From Ehretia macrophylla (lineage: Eukaryota; Streptophyta; Magnoliopsida; Boraginales; Ehretiaceae), in NCBI GenBank assembly GCA_037974665.1, contig CM075767.1, positions 18,368,840 to 18,432,839 on the forward strand: a DNA stretch of 64,000 bases, given 5' to 3'. Shown here piece by piece: positions 23,929 through 33,975 of this stretch. The notes below the pieces were generated by a model, which worked only from the letters and a program-made list of their open reading frames with translations, was not told the DNA's origin and searched no databases. The translations under genes and the position numbers were made by a program. Within the stretch, counting starts at the first letter, position 1; each line of letters opens with the position of its first letter.

Positions 23929-26069
23929 TGTAATACCCGACACCAGAACATGAAATTTTTCTGTTTCTTTTTCTAAAAATTATATTTTTCATACATTCCA
24001 CGATATTTAAATGTTCTTCGTTCATCGTCGCAAAGTGCATCGCATATCGAGAGTGATAGCTAGAGTAGGATTTCTAGTCCTTAGCAAATAGTGAAACTAG
24101 TATTTAGTATTTTAGTTTTTAGTATATTAGTTGTTAGTTTTAGTAGAATTATAGTTTTATGCCTTGTTTTAAGCTTAAAATGCCCCAATAAACTAACATT
24201 GACCAAGGACCAAGACCTTTGACCATTTGACTTCAAGTTGTCATCTTTTATAAGCATGAAATAGAAAAATAAAACACAAAAATCTGGAAAAAAAAAGGGA
24301 GGAAGCCGAGAGGTCAAGGAGAAAAGAAAAAAAAAGTTTTTTCATTCAAATCTTCGCGAGAGCTTGCATAGGATCATTCCCAGGGATTTCAACGTTGTTT
24401 TCCTAGCATCCAGTAGCAGCTAAGGTGAGGGATGCATCGTTATTTGTGCATTTGAATATATGTTGTTCAAACTTTAATTTTTGGGATTTATGCATAGAAC
24501 ATTATTTTGATTGTTTTGTTGCTTGGAATATGTTCCTTGATGATTGTAGAATTCGTATTTGTGAGTTTATAGCATTTGCTATGGTTGAATTTGGTTAATG
24601 CAATTTGGGATGACAATGGAATAGTAAATTGTGAATAGCTCGTTTATAATTTTTGTTCCGTATTGTGTTCTTTTGATGTGAAAAGATGCTAGACATGTTA
24701 AAATAACTAAATGTATGGTTTATTTGGGTTGTGTAATGGAAAAACGGAGAAAAATGCATTGGTTTATGTTGGGGTCGTTTTGGTCAAGTTTGGCATTTCT
24801 TCATTTTGCGTGATGGCATTGTCTCGAAAGGCCAGGGAGGCACTTTTGGTGGGCTTATGGCATTGGTTTGGATAGTTGTAGTTCAAACGAGCAAAGAGGG
24901 ACATCGGGGCTTTGCAGGAATTATGAGTTAAAATAAGGTTTCGTGGCTTTTAGACGTGCCTTGTAGTATCCTAGGTTGAGCGGTGAAATCGGTTTCCAAA
25001 CCTCGTGGCTCGTTTGGAAGTAGTAGCATTTTGAAAGTTGGGGCCGTTTTGTGTTTTTGTTGGTTTTTATATTGCCTTGCTTTTAAAATGCTTATTATTG
25101 CTTAATATGCCTGTTATAGCTATACATGATTGAAATGTATATCAATTGTTGCTATTGCGTACAAAGGTAACTTACTTTGTTATTCTCCCACGTGTGGCTC
25201 TATCGCTCGATTATTGCATTGTATATCGTGTTGTACTCATAGAGTCAGGCACAAGTATGATAAGCCTCTCTGGGTAGTCTCGGGCTGCCAGGGCTGTGTT
25301 GCTCTAGCCTCGTGTCCTATTACCTTTCTTGCTTGGGTTGCCGCACAGGGAGATTTGGGTTGTAATTTTGACTGGGTACTTCTGAAGTACTCCAAACTGA
25401 AGTTATAAGATGGTTAGGCCGACGCGTCATCATCGAAATCATGATTGAGGTTGCTCGTGGAAAGTGAATTGTATCCTTTAATTGAGTGGTTATAGCCTTA
25501 GTGCTTATAATGCTTGTCTTGATTTAATTGTTGGCTTAGTTTTGTTGTTCTTTAATGCTTAAATTGATTGGTTTACTTCGCTATTTGCATTGCACTATTC
25601 TTTCACCTCCATCCTGGAAGACTGTTTTACCCTCACTGAGCAATTGTTTTTGCTTATCCCTTTCTATACCATATTTCAGGAGTAGTTGAGGCTGTTCCTT
25701 TTGAGGTGATCAAGGAGGAGGTGGAGCAGGTGGAGGTGTTTCCTTGATTGCACTTTCTTTGCTTAGCTGGTGGTTGGTTGCCAGACTTTTGTGGCGGAGC
25801 CATGCTTGCTGTATATGTACTTGGCTATATGTTGTATTTTGAAGCTTCCTTGTATGTAGTTTCTATATTGAGGCCTTGCTGATCTTGTAGGTACTGTTAA
25901 TGAAATGATGTATGTTTTAAAGAAGGTTGTCTTGTTTCAAATGAATGTTGTAGATCTTGCGCGTATTCAGTTGAATATAGGGGTTTCGGGTCGTCCGCGG
26001 TACAGAGAAGACTCCGTCCATGTGTCGGGTCCGGACTTGACCTTTGCGGGGTCAGGTCAAAGCGTGACA
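23929..26069 (+). repeat. Element 3 5' LTR (family C)
   Basis: The LTR is 2141 bp, starting TGTAATACCCGACACC and ending AAAGCGTGACA, followed by 7 nt and the primer site. It matches both LTRs of element 5 and its own 3' copy at 52758. A possible leader intron runs from donor GTGAGG at 24425 to acceptor AG at 25679. The hairpin near 25166-25187 is decayed (loop TTACTTT). Open frames at 25130-25408 lie in the GC-rich block. Confidence 0.88.
25680..25747 (+). other. GAA/GAG-rich exon-like segment in LTR C
   Basis: After CATATTTCAG, GA precedes 22 open codons ending at TGA 25745: VVEAVPFEVIKEEVEQVEVF then P. Both element 5 LTRs keep the same frame and stop. Confidence 0.42.
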
Positions 26070-26076
26070 TCTTACG

Positions 26077-26125
26077 TGGTATCAGAGCCAGGTTAGTATT
26101 GCATGAGCCGGGATATATTTCTCGG
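26077..26125 (+). promoter_or_regulatory. Element 3 primer binding site and leader stem-loop
   Basis: TGGTATCAGAGCC (26077-26089) is the tRNA-Met primer site. CCGGGA (26108-26113) pairs with TCTCGG (26120-26125) around TATATT, 18 nt downstream. The same structure is seen in elements 1, 4, 5 and 6. Confidence 0.85.
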
Positions 26126-26380
26126 TCTGTGGGGTAAAGGTCTAAATGATAAAGTATTATTGCGTGATTGTTAAGTGAAAGGTATTATAACATGATCATG
26201 TGAACTTATGATGCTTATGTGCTTAAGTGAACTAGTATGACATGTCAAATTGTGTGCTATGTGAATTGTGTGATAAGATATCTTGATTGTTATTGACTTG
26301 AGTGTCATCTAATCTTATGTGCTATATTTTTGTCTAAAAACTGCTTTTACATGTTGTCACAGCTACTGTAAGTTGTTATT

Positions 26381-29300
26381 ATGCACCACATTGTCGTATT
26401 CGTGGTCAAGAGGCAGAGGCAGCAGAACAGGGTCAGCAATCGATGTCTAAACAGTTTATGGCTGCTATGACTACTGTAGTTGACCAAATTACTCAGGTGA
26501 TGCATGAACAGAGGCAATAGCGGAATAATAATCCCCATGGAAATCAAGTTAATTCTGGTGGACAGGGCCGTAGGGTTGAGAACAATCAGTTGGAGAAATT
26601 CCTTAGGCATGAGCCGGGTAAGTTCTTTGGAGAGCTGGATGACGAGGAAGCCGAGAAATGGCTTAACCGTGTTAAGAAGATTTATGTTGCCTTGGAATAC
26701 ATTGATGAGAGAAAGATAGCATATGCAGTATTCCTATTTGAGGGCAACGCGGAGCAGTGGTGGAACACTGTTAGGCTGAGGTGGGACGATGAAGATGTTC
26801 CTCATTTGTAGGATGACTTCGTGAGTGAGTTTCAGGACAAGTATATTCCCGAGATTGCTAAGGAAAGATGGGAAGAGGAATTTGTGAGCCTGAGGCAAGG
26901 GAACATGACTGTCGCACAGTATAAGGCCAGATTTATCAGATTATTGAGGTATATGTCTGAGCTTGTACAACCAGCTAAGAGGATGATTATCAAGTTCGTC
27001 CGTGGGCAGAGATCGGATATAGAGTTACATTTGACTGGGCAACATTATGCTACTTATTCCGAGGCATTCCAAGCAGCCTCGAAATTTGAGAAACGGAAAG
27101 CAGAGATGATAACTGAGAGCAGTCAGCTGGGGAAGAAACAATATTTGGGCCAGAGCAGCCAGAGTCAGTAGAGGCAGTACCAGACTTTTGTTTAGGTTCC
27201 TCAGTAGTACCCGTATCAGCCTCGGTATCAGATTCAGTCGAGGCCAGCTGTGACTAGACCCCAGCAGGGGGGTACAGCTACTACTACTGTCAGAGGCCAC
27301 GCACCTACGAGAGGCATTGTTGTAAGGCAAAATCAGCAGTGTACCTTTTGTAATCGATCGGGGCACATTGAAGCTAACTGTTAGAGGAAGAGTGGTAAGT
27401 GCACTGGATGTGGGAGCGATCATCATAGGGTGAAGGATTGCCTTAAATTTAAGAATGTTCAGGGCTGTACTGGAGGCCAGGGTGTAAAGAATAGGGCTGT
27501 AGGTGCAGGACCAACACAGATGGTTCAGGCTAGGGCCTTTGTTCTAGATACGGAGGAGTTACCCGATACTACAGCTATAATGGAAGATACCTTTCTTCTC
27601 AATACTCAGCCAGTTAAAGTTTTGATTGATCCCGAGGCTACGCATTCGTTTCTAACTCCTGCATGCACACAATCTGTGAATATTAACATTGATAAACTAC
27701 CACATAAAGTTGAAGTTAGTACGTCTTTGGGCGCAAAATTTGTTACAGAGTCTATTTGCAAATCTTGTGATATATGCATTGAGGACCGTAATTTTCCTGC
27801 TAATTTAATTATACTACCCTTCTGTGACTTTGAAATCATATTGGGAATAGACTGGTTGGGGAAATACTATGCATAGTTGGACTGTAGAACAAAAATTATT
27901 TGTCTTCAGATTCCTAACCAGCCAGTGCTTGAGATTGTTGGGAATCGTAAAGCTACTAGAATGCCTCTTTTATCATCAATCATGGCTTCCAAGTCGTTGA
28001 ATAAGGGTTGTGAAGCTTACCTAGCTTATCTAATCAATCAACCTACTGATAAGTTTAAATTGAACGAGGTTCTAATTGTTAAGGACTTCCCTAGAGTATT
28101 TCCCGAGGAATTAACGGGTTTACCACTGGATAGGGAGATTGAGTTTATGATTGACTTAATTCCGGGCACTGCGCCAATTTCTAGAACTCCTTATAGAATG
28201 GTACCGGCCGAACTTCAGGAATTGAAAATTCAGCTTCAGAGCTTATTTGAGAAAGGATTTATACAGCCTAGCTATTCGTCGTGGGGTTATACATTAACTA
28301 TAGGGGACTTAATCAAGTTACGATTAAGAACAAATACCCCTTATCGTTGATTGAAGAATTGTTTGACCAACTGCAGGTTGCGAGATGGTACTCAAAATTT
28401 GACTTGAGCCAGGGTTACTATCAACTCAGGATTCGGAGTGATGATGTACCTAAAACAGCATTCCGAACTAGATATGGTCACTATGAATTTGTTGTGCTAC
28501 CATTTGGGTTGACGAATGCACTAGCCGCATTCATAGACTTAATGCAGAGGGTCTTTCGACCTTATCTTAATCAGTTTGTCGTAATCTTCGTTAACGACAT
28601 TTTAGTATACTCTAAGGATGAGGCTGAACATGAACAACATTTGAAGATTGTGCTACAGACTTTGCAAGAAAACAAGGTTTTTGCTAAATTCATCAAGTGC
28701 AAATTTTGGTTGAATCAAATTTATTTTCTGGGCCATATCATTTCACATCAAGGAGTTTCTGTAGACCCTGCTAAGATTGAGTCGTCGTATCCTGGAAGAG
28801 ACCTGAAACGGTGTCAGAAATCTGTAGCTTTCTGGGATTGGCAGGTTACTATTGGAGGTTTGTCAAAGACTTTTCCAAAATTTCTGGACCTTTGACCCAG
28901 TTGACTCAAAAGAAAGTTGGATACAACAGGGATGCCAAGTGTGAATCTAGTTTCCAAGAACTGAAAAGGAGGCTAACTACAGCTCCTATACTTGCTTTAC
29001 CGAAGGGTACATAAAATTTTGTTATCTACAGTGACATATCCAAAGAAGGATTGGGCTGTGTTTTGATGCAGAATGGTAAGGTGATTGCCTACGCCTCTAG
29101 AAAGTTGAAACCATATGAAGTCAATTACCCTACTCATGATCTGAAGTTAGCTGCAGTCGTGTTTGCTTTAAAGAAGTGGCGTCATTACTTATGGGGTAGC
29201 AGATTTGAAATTTTTACTAACCACAAGAGTCTCAAGTACTTGTTTTCACAAAAATATTTGAATATGAGGCGTCAGATCTGGCTAGAGCTATTAAGTGGCT

Positions 29301-30047
29301 ATAATTGTTCTATAAACTACGTGTCAAGTAAGGCCAATATTGTTGTGGATCCTTTGAGCCGAAAGGCTACTGTCGCAAGTCTAATTATCAAGAATTGGAA
29401 GACTTTGGAAGAAATTTGTCTGTGGAAGCCAGAAGTTGCTGAAACTGGGATTCGTTTTACTAGTTTGCAAATTCAATCTGGATTGTTAACACAAATCAGA
29501 GAGGCTCAGAAGACTGATCCTCAAATCTTGAGAATCCAAGAAAAAGCAAAATAGGGAGAGTCAGAGTTTAAATTATATGAAGATGGTATCTTCAGATTCA
29601 GGGACAGGGTGTGTGTTCTTAGTTATCTGACTTTGAAAAGCAAGATTTTGTCTGAGGAACATAATTCAAGATATACAATTCACCCGGGCAGTACTAAAAT
29701 GTACAAAGATTTGAAACAACACTTTTGGTGGAATAATATGAAGAGAGAAATTGCTAGTATGTATCCAGGTGTTTGATTTGCCAGAAGATTAAAGCTGAGC
29801 ATCAGAGGCCAGGTGGCTTTTGCAACCGTGGTCGATTCCGCAATGGAAATGGGTACATAACAATGGACCTTGTGACTGATTTTTCGGGATCTCCAAGAGG
29901 GTATGATTATGTTTGGGTTATCATGGATCTGTTGACTAAGGTTTCACATTTTATATCCATGAACAAGCAGGATAGTCTTGATAAATTAGTTGAGCTCTAT
30001 GTTGCTGACATTGTGAGACTCCATGGTGTGCCAGCGAGTATAGTGTC
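26381..30047 (+). pseudogene. Element 3 gag-pol, first part
   Basis: The likely start is ATG 26381, followed by a frame change. The gag core spans about 26590-27170 with GNMTVAQYKARF. Two complete zinc knuckles follow at about 27340-27440 (CTFCNRSGHIEANC and CTGCGSDHHRVKDC). The protease has LIDPEATHSF near 27630, so the Ser and Gly of the Asp-Ser-Gly triad are lost. RT (about 28130-28890) has a 43-base deletion near 28290, removing the VKKKDG segment and shifting frame, and its catalytic box reads [10 protein letters not shown] (first Asp to Asn). RNase H has SDISKEG and FTNHKSL, again Asp to Asn. Integrase begins near 29670 and is cut at 30047 by element 4. TAG stops replace Gln or Trp at several sites (for example 26809, 27169, 27194, 27382). 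Confidence 0.92.
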
Positions 30048-31410
30048 TATGAAACCCCACTTTTCTATCTTATCTCGATTTGCCTGCTTTACCTCATTTT
30101 GCGTGAATTGACCTATTTATGTGTTATACGAGTCAGAATGTGTTAGAAATGTGATTTATATTCATAATACATGCTATATGTGCATTTATGAAATTTTCAT
30201 TGAAAACAGAATCAGAAATTTTATCGCCGGTTTTAATGAATAGTATTTTTGAACACTTGTCCGCTAAAATTTTTACAGGGGTATTTTAAACATTTTAAAA
30301 CCTAGTCCTCGGGTATTAATAGACCCGTGTTTGATTAAAACAGATTTGGAATCGGTTTTGGAATTTTAAAGGTTTTTACACTTTCTTTTGCAAGAAAATG
30401 AGTTTTACGTCAACTCGGGTGATACTGTTTTTATGTAACACTCTTTGTCTCCTAAAATATATTGTCTAGAATTAATTTAGTTGTCAATTTAATAGTTGAG
30501 CAAGAAATAGTCAATAAAATGAATTAAAGGACTAGAAATAATTTAAAGACTAAATAAAACTAGTTTGACTTTGCATTTTTTTGTTTGACCATCACTTAAT
30601 ATTCGTCAACACAAAAACACACTCAAACTCACACACTTGGCCGAGAGCTTCAAGGGAGAAAAGAGAAGTTGGTTTTCAAGGTTTTCAAAGCAAAATTTCA
30701 TAGAAAATGCTAGTTTTTGTCCGTAGTTTTTCGTACCGAGTTGGATTCTGCTTGTTGGGCATGCATAGCATGCATATCTAGGCTTGTTTCGGATCAAAGG
30801 TGAGGGAAAAATTCTAGATCTCAAAAGTCATCTTTTGTATTTTTGCGTATAATTGCATATTGAACCATTAGAATGTTAATTTGAAGTTATATTATTGCTC
30901 AGTGTATGCTAAGGATCGATTATATGTATTCTTATGAGATTTGAACGGTTGTAGCATAAATTTTTATTTTCGGGTATTTAAAGTTGATAGTTTGGTCAAT
31001 TGTTGAATATTTTGAGTTGTAGTGGTTGGAATCGATTGTCGTCGATTTCTAAAATTCTGTTAATTACGAGGAAGCGCTGTTGTAATGCCAAATTTTCGAT
31101 TGCGATGTTGGCGTGAAAATTCAAAAATTTCAACCTAGGTACTTTGAGGTTTTAGGGTTGTTGGGCTTGATTTAGATGTGTTTTGGTTAGTTTCCGAGAG
31201 GGCTAATGTAGTTGATTGAATGGGTGAGTGATAGAAACTGATTTGGAGTTGTTTGGATTAGTAAAATGTAAGATATGATTATTTGAAGTTTAGGTTGTCT
31301 TTCTTTAAAGCATTGAATTATGCCTTTAGTTGATTGGGTGGTGTTTGAGTGATTGAATTGTAAGTTGTTAATGGTTAGACTAGGGTTAGATTATGTGTTT
31401 AATGCATGTT

Positions 31411-31441
31411 AAGTTGGATGGGCTACTTTGTCATCTAACTT
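31411..31441 (+). other. LTR hairpin (family D, element 4 5' LTR)
   Basis: AAGTTGGATGG and GTCATCTAACTT flank the CTACTTT loop. One C-to-G change breaks the closing pair; the other copies keep it. Confidence 0.7.
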
Positions 31442-31956
31442 AGTTGTTTGTTGTTTAATTAATTACTTGATGTTATATTGATGAAAAGATGATTATTGAA
31501 TGATTATTGATGAACAGGGAGATAGTCAACGGAAAAGGTTGTCCTCTTGTGATGTGAATGTTTATTTTATTGCTGAATCTTGGTATATGTGTGCCACCTC
31601 TCAGGCAGCATTGGGCTGTCGGGTTAATAACAGCATGACTACCAGAGGCAACCCTCATCTCGCATGGGCGGAGATGGCATAGAGGGCAGGGCTAGTGAGG
31701 TACCTCAGGTGTGTGTGTCATGGGGGTGATAAGAAGATGGTTGAGATCGTGATGGCGTTTGGAGCTACACCAAATAGAGTATTCTTTATTGATTGGTCAT
31801 TATAGCTATGTGTTTATATTGTTATTGATGTTTATTATTGTGTTTACTGCTCAAAGGATCATTTCCAAGGAGTATAGTAAATACTGTTAGAGATCTATCG
31901 GATCCTCACTAGGCTTGTTTTATATAAGCTTACTCTCTATTATTGCATGCATGCAG

Positions 31957-32048
31957 GTGTTACTGATTTTGACTACGGGTACGTGTCTCTTGAAGAGGAA
32001 AATGTGCCTTTCGTGGATGAGTCTTATGTGCAGGAGTCATTGCCATGA
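31957..32048 (+). other. Open exon-like segment in LTR D
   Basis: After GCATGCAG, GT precedes 30 codons to TGA at 32046, including DYGYVSLEEENVPFVDESYV. Four other D LTRs hold the same frame, start phase and stop, one with a 9-base in-frame insertion. No ATG is in frame and the upstream exon frame has stops, so translation is unproven. Confidence 0.45.
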
Positions 32049-32449
32049 GATTGTTTGTGGTTGATATATTATGATGTATTGTATAACCTACTTTAACTTA
32101 AAGACTTATGTATGATGGTTTAGTAGTCTTTCTTTTGATCATGTTTAGATTACTAAGTTGGTTTATAATCTGTTTTGAAATGTATGTATAGTCTATGTAT
32201 GAAGTTGGAACGGAGGCGTATAACTATGATTGGGTTGTTGAAGGAATGATTATTGTATAATATGGTTATGTTGTATGTTGTTAATTTAATTGAGGAGTTG
32301 ATTGTTGAATGGTTTGTGAAGTTGGTTGTATGGTATTCTGAGAGGTTGGTTTAGAGCCTTGGTGTCTTAATTACTGTCATTATACTGCCGAAATTTCATT
32401 GCGTCTTGAGTTATTGTAGGTGGGGTAAAGTTAGGGCGTGACATTTAAG

Positions 32450-32492
32450 TGGTATCAGAGCGCATGTTAGTTGTCAGCCGGGGTATTCTCGG
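32450..32492 (+). promoter_or_regulatory. Element 4 primer binding site and leader stem-loop
   Basis: TGGTATCAGAGC (32450-32461) is followed after 16 nt by CCGGGG (32478-32483) and TCTCGG (32487-32492), which pair with G-T wobbles. Confidence 0.85.
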
Positions 32493-32539
32493 AATGTGGG
32501 TAATGGTCTTAGCATGAAAGTATGTATGAAATGAAAGAA

Positions 32540-32670
32540 AAGTGAACTATGTGTTAATATGATTAAATGATTAAGTGATTATGTGATTTAGTGCTTATGT
32601 GATTATGTGATCAATTTGTTTATGTGATTGATACTTAAGTGATTTATGTGTTTTATGTGAGTTGTTGTTT
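32540..32670 (+). repeat. TTATGTGA-like array in element 4 leader
   Basis: About nine degenerate copies of the octamer (TTATGTGA, TTAAGTGA and similar) lie between the leader stem-loop and the gag start. Similar words fill the same interval in elements 3 (26190-26320), 5 (43540-43670) and 6 (57300-57640, minus). Confidence 0.6.
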
Positions 32671-32736
32671 ATTTGCTAATAATTTTCTATAGCCTGTTTA
32701 CGTGCTATAACCTGTGCTAACTCTTTGATTAGTAGA

Positions 32737-33975
32737 ATGACTGGTAGACCGAGAACGAGAGGTAGGCCCGAAGCAGTTGACGAGGTTCCGGGTAATGTGG
32801 CACCGGGCAGAGAGAGGGGTGGTGATCGTTTTGAATCAGCCATGGATAGGATTACAGAGGTTATGGCCGGTCAGGCCCAGTTGCTAGCAGGGCAGGCTGC
32901 CCAAGCTTAGACTTTGTACGCACAGTTACTGAACGTCCAGGGTGGATACCACGAGCGTGGTACACTGAAGGAGTTCTTAGGGTACTATCCACCGAGGTTT
33001 TAGGGGGAACCAGATGATCGGAAAGCCGAGGCATGGATTAGTAAAGTGGAGAAAATATTTGACCCTATGGATTATACTGATGAAAGAAAGGTCACCTTTA
33101 TCGTTTATTTGTTTGATGATGAGGCAGAGGAGTGTTGGCGCACGATGAAATCTAGTTGGGAGACCCAGGGTATTTCGTATGTCTAGGATACCTTTCTGAG
33201 GGCTTTCCGGGCGAAGTATGTCCCGAGGATTGCATGGGAGAGGAGAGAGGCCGAGTTTATATCCTTAGTCCAGGGAAATACTTCAGTGGCACAGTATGAG
33301 GCCACATTTACTAGGTTGTCCCGGTATGCACCAAAGTTTGTGGCTAACGAGGAGCGCAAGACTCGTAGGTTTTTGTTGAGGTTAAGGGCCGAAATTCAGG
33401 ATGCGATGGACCTGAATCAGTATGATATACTTATTGAGGCCTTTGATGCAGCTTCTAGGTTAGAGAAGAGAAATGGGGAACATATTGTGTCTAGTCAGCC
33501 TAGCAAGAGGCCTTTCAGCAGCAGGGTCAGCAGGGTATGTATAGGCCTTTGGTACAATAGGTTGTGTACAAGCCACCAGCACAGCAGGGTTTTTTCAGAC
33601 CACAGAGTCAACAGAGTTATTATTGGCCTCAATTTCAGCAGGGGTCCTATCAGGTTCAGTCCCAGTATAGGCCAGCCCAGTCTCAGGGTCAGTATAGGCC
33701 TGGTGTTGTTAGACCTCAGCAGTAGGCTGGTACAATTTCTTTCTCGGCTTTTGGTTCTTCTAGGGGAAGTGTCAGTGCTTCGTCATCGCAGTGTACTTTC
33801 TGCAAGCATCAGGGCCATGTGGAGGCCGACTGTAGGGTGAAGGCAGAGACTTGTTTGGGTTGCGGCAGTAATCAGCATAGGGCAAAGGATTGCCCTAGAT
33901 ATCTGATGACTGAGGGTCGGGCAGTGACTCAGAGTTATCAAGGTAGACCTGCGGGCAGTGCATCTTAGCAGCAGC
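32737..33975 (+). pseudogene. Element 4 gag
   Basis: ATG at 32737 begins a basic, Arg-rich N-terminus (MTGRPRTRGRPE). The gag core follows with EAWISKVEKIF, a GNTSVAQYEATFTRLSRYAP stretch near 33270-33330 and a coiled, charged segment to about 33500. Zinc knuckles near 33795-33890 read CTFCKHQGHVEADC and CGSNQHRAKDC-like. Stops at 32908-32910, 33001-33003 and 33184-33186, plus frame changes near 33520-33720, disable it. Most stops are TAG where relatives have Gln or Trp. Confidence 0.88.

Larger units (their letters stand above)
30048..32443 (+). repeat. Element 4 5' LTR (family D)
   Basis: The LTR is 2396 bp, starting TATGAAACCCCAC (decayed TGTGAAACCCCAC) and ending AGGGCGTGACA. The partner is 37466-38686 plus 50646-51840. 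A possible intron runs from donor GTGAGG at 30800 to acceptor AG at 31956. The hairpin is at 31411-31441 and the open exon-like segment at 31957-32048. The first about 100 bases differ more from the partner than the next 300. Confidence 0.9.

Noticed and set aside
26381..30047. Endogenous pararetrovirus or other virus
   Set aside because: Domain order, chromodomain, LTRs, primer site and PPT are those of a Ty3/gypsy retrotransposon. No movement or coat protein and no envelope-like frame was seen.
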